Source: Aplectana chamaeleonis
Taxonomy: Eukaryota; Nematoda; Chromadorea; Rhabditida; Cosmocercidae
Assembly: GCA_029168955.1 (NCBI GenBank)
Contig: JAPDOI010000704.1
Span: forward strand, 1 to 64,000
Direction: 5' to 3'
DNA: 64,000 nucleotides
The number at the start of each line of letters is the position of its first letter. The first letter of the stretch is position 1. The notes beneath the pieces were generated by a model. That model was not told the origin of the DNA, searched no databases, and saw only the letters and a list, made by a program, of their open reading frames with translations. Both the position numbers and the translations under genes were made by a program. Below, one piece after another: positions 62,091-64,000 of the stretch.

Positions 62091-64000
62091 TTTTTCGGAA
62101 TATTTTTATAAGCGAATTAAAAAAAACTACCTGTTTTTCGTTCATAACATTTTTGCCCTTGAAGATATTTATTTGGATGTGAATGTTTCCAAAATCTACA
62201 TGAAATTTAGCGTTGAACAACGTTTTCAGTTAAAAAAAAACGTTCCCAATCTCATAGCCAATTTCAATTCTTGAAATAACCTTTTTCACTCAAAGCAATC
62301 AGATTTTCGAATATAACTTTTTTTATCGAGAAGGGTCGAAAAATAATATCCCACTCTTCCAGCCGATTTACCATCTATAAAACGTCGTGATTCACATCAT
62401 TCGAGGGGCGAGCGGAGCGCGCGACGCCTCGGCCACCGTCTCCCCTACGCTCTCTCACTGTCTCTAACCTCCGCTCCGCACTAGCGCGCGTAGGAACCAT
62501 GTGAATTTCGCCGTTTCATAGCCTGTAAGTTTATAAAGTGCATTTTTCCGCCTGAAGCTGTCGGATTTTCGTTCACAACTTTCTAGCCTTTGAAGATGGA
62601 CCCTTCATGAAGGTTGTTTTCGAAATTCTCATAGAACTCTGCATCGAATGGCGCTCTGAGGTTTGAAAGATACTTTTTCGATCACCCAGCCATTCATTCA
62701 ATGAAATACCGGTTTTTCGCTCATAACTCTTTAACGGTTAGTGATAGTGTCATGGTGAAGATTGTTTTTGAAATCCCCTTAAAATTCTTCGTCGACCGAT
62801 TTATCAGTTTTCTAACCTTACTTGCTCCATAAGCCAGCCAGGTCGGTTTAGCCGAGCCCCATTGTTTGCTCCAGCAAATCTCTGCGTCCTCATTTACACC
62901 ATAGAGGCGAGAGCACCCTATGGAGATTACTATAGAGCTCGTATCCACCGACCTGGCTGGCTCATGGAGCGAGTAAAGTTGGGAACCCAATGTATTGTTC
63001 GACGCAGAATTTCACGTAGATTTCAGAAATCACTTTTACACAACCCTATCTCTAACGGTGAGAAAGTAATAAGCGAAAAACTGTTTTTGATAAACAGAAT
63101 TGAGCTGAAGGATCGGGAAGTTATTATTCAAATCCCAAAACACCAGTCGACACAGAATTCTTCGTTTTCCAGTTCTCATGGTAGTCTTGGAGAGAATTTT
63201 GTGCTGAGCAAAACGGTGTTCCTAGAATTCTCCGAATCCACTACGAACGTAGTTATGGATTCTCAGAGATTGTGAATTTGAACGTTGAAAAAAAAACGTG
63301 GACGAGTTGTCTCGGGCCTGTTTTCACTCGTCGCTCGCAGCCACGGCACCAGAGCAGATCACACTATGAAGCTAGACCAATCACAAGTGCAAGAACGTAG
63401 ATTTAGATCGAAATCCATGGCGCCTCTCGTCCGTATTGAGACCGGAAGCTCTGAAGTGGGCGGAGCGAATGGGTGCTGTTTTTGGGGGCGGAGAAATTGG
63501 TGTTCGATTTTTCTTGTTTATTCTGGAGAGTTGAGAATCCGCGTTCGGCAGGGTTGCTAAACACAGCGACCGGACCATAATATCAGATTTTACCCAAGAG
63601 CTTGGACGGTGCCTTCAAAGGGTTATAAGCGAAAAAATGGTATTATATAAAATGAATCAGGCTGTAGGAACGAGAAATTAGTTTTCAAAGCTGAAAACAC
63701 TAGTCATGGGTGAATTTTCCGGAAATTTAGAAACGAGACTTTACCAAAGGTTTATCTCGTAACGTAAAAAAGATATGAACGAAAAACCGATAGCTCCAGG
63801 CAAAGAAGTGCACTTCATAGACTGAAATCGGCTGACAGAGAACGTAAGATGAAAAACACATGAAAACATGAAATATTTTCTGAACATGAAAACGCTATTC
63901 GATGCAGTATTTCAGGTGGATTTCATAAATATCCTGCACCATAGGTCTATCTTCAAGGGTTAAACAAGTTATGGACAAAAAACCGGTAGTGACAACGTGT
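62091..64000. repeat. Large diverged palindrome built of a repeated TTTTTCG motif
   Basis: The centre is near 62,897: arms 62,814-62,847 and 62,947-62,981 match in reverse at 31 of 34 bases (core CCAGCCAGGTCGG). Outside them, the motif TTTTCGYTCAYAAC lies forward at about 62,132, 62,563 and 62,711, and its complement lies at about 63,066, 63,623, 63,772 and 63,968. The inner pair is equidistant from the centre (178 and 177 bp), so older arms extend at least 200 bp each side. A GC-rich patch with GCGGAGCG words sits at 62,403-62,500. The right end may continue beyond the window. Open frames of 137 and 91 codons inside are not convincing. Confidence 0.6.

Noticed and set aside
62862..63275. 137-codon open frame in the palindrome
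   Set aside because: Runs through inverted-repeat arms, no family resemblance, and no splice or start context.

Overview
The window looks like non-coding eukaryotic DNA in two parts. The first 84% (1 to about 53,802) is one uninterrupted tandem-repeat (satellite) array. The last 10.2 kb (53,803-64,000) is lower-GC intergenic DNA packed with short inverted-repeat elements of the non-autonomous DNA-transposon type. I could not support any protein-coding gene, rRNA or functional tRNA. The organism is probably a metazoan. The style of the flank (many small hairpin transposons, the recurring word GCGGAGCGG, TTAA-bounded elements) makes me favour a nematode, perhaps a strongylid such as a hookworm. 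That is an impression from pattern and not a proof.

Satellite. The basic unit is 21 bp: a constant GTGCAGGAC followed by a 12-base variable part. Four kinds follow in fixed order to make an 84-bp unit: A (CCCAGTAGGGGT), B (GTCGTAGAATGT), C (CTCAGTAGGAGT), D (ATTATGAGACCT or ATCATGGAACCT). A resembles C and B resembles D, so the array seems to have grown by doubling, 21 to 42 to 84 bp. About 2,560 monomers (about 640 units of 84 bp) lie in the window, and the array runs off the left edge. Linked variants define sub-types of the 84-mer, and blocks of 200-700 bp with shared private mutations recur up to about 46 kb apart. The middle (about 21.9-32.5 kb) lacks or nearly lacks two variants common on both sides. 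The last 330 bp are strongly degenerate, as expected at a satellite edge.

Long open frames occur through the array on both strands. They exist because 21 and 84 are multiples of 3 and the unit has no stop in one forward and two reverse frames. Scattered stops, one-base indels and reading-phase switches inside the open frames argue that none is a gene.

Flank. Directly after the array come two elements that share a single TTAA (53,842-54,134 and 54,131-54,800); a second copy of the latter family lies at 57,198-57,680. Then follow a fold-back with 236-bp arms about 96% identical (55,501-56,293), a TIR-bounded segment of 1.14 kb holding the second TTAA copy and another hairpin (57,144-58,283), a GC-rich patch with repeated GAGGTGGTG (58,571-58,990), a tRNA-like, possibly SINE-derived patch (60,560-60,800), a 163-bp hairpin element with a perfect 21-bp stem (61,339-61,501), and a large diverged palindrome centred near 62,897 that fills the last 1.9 kb.
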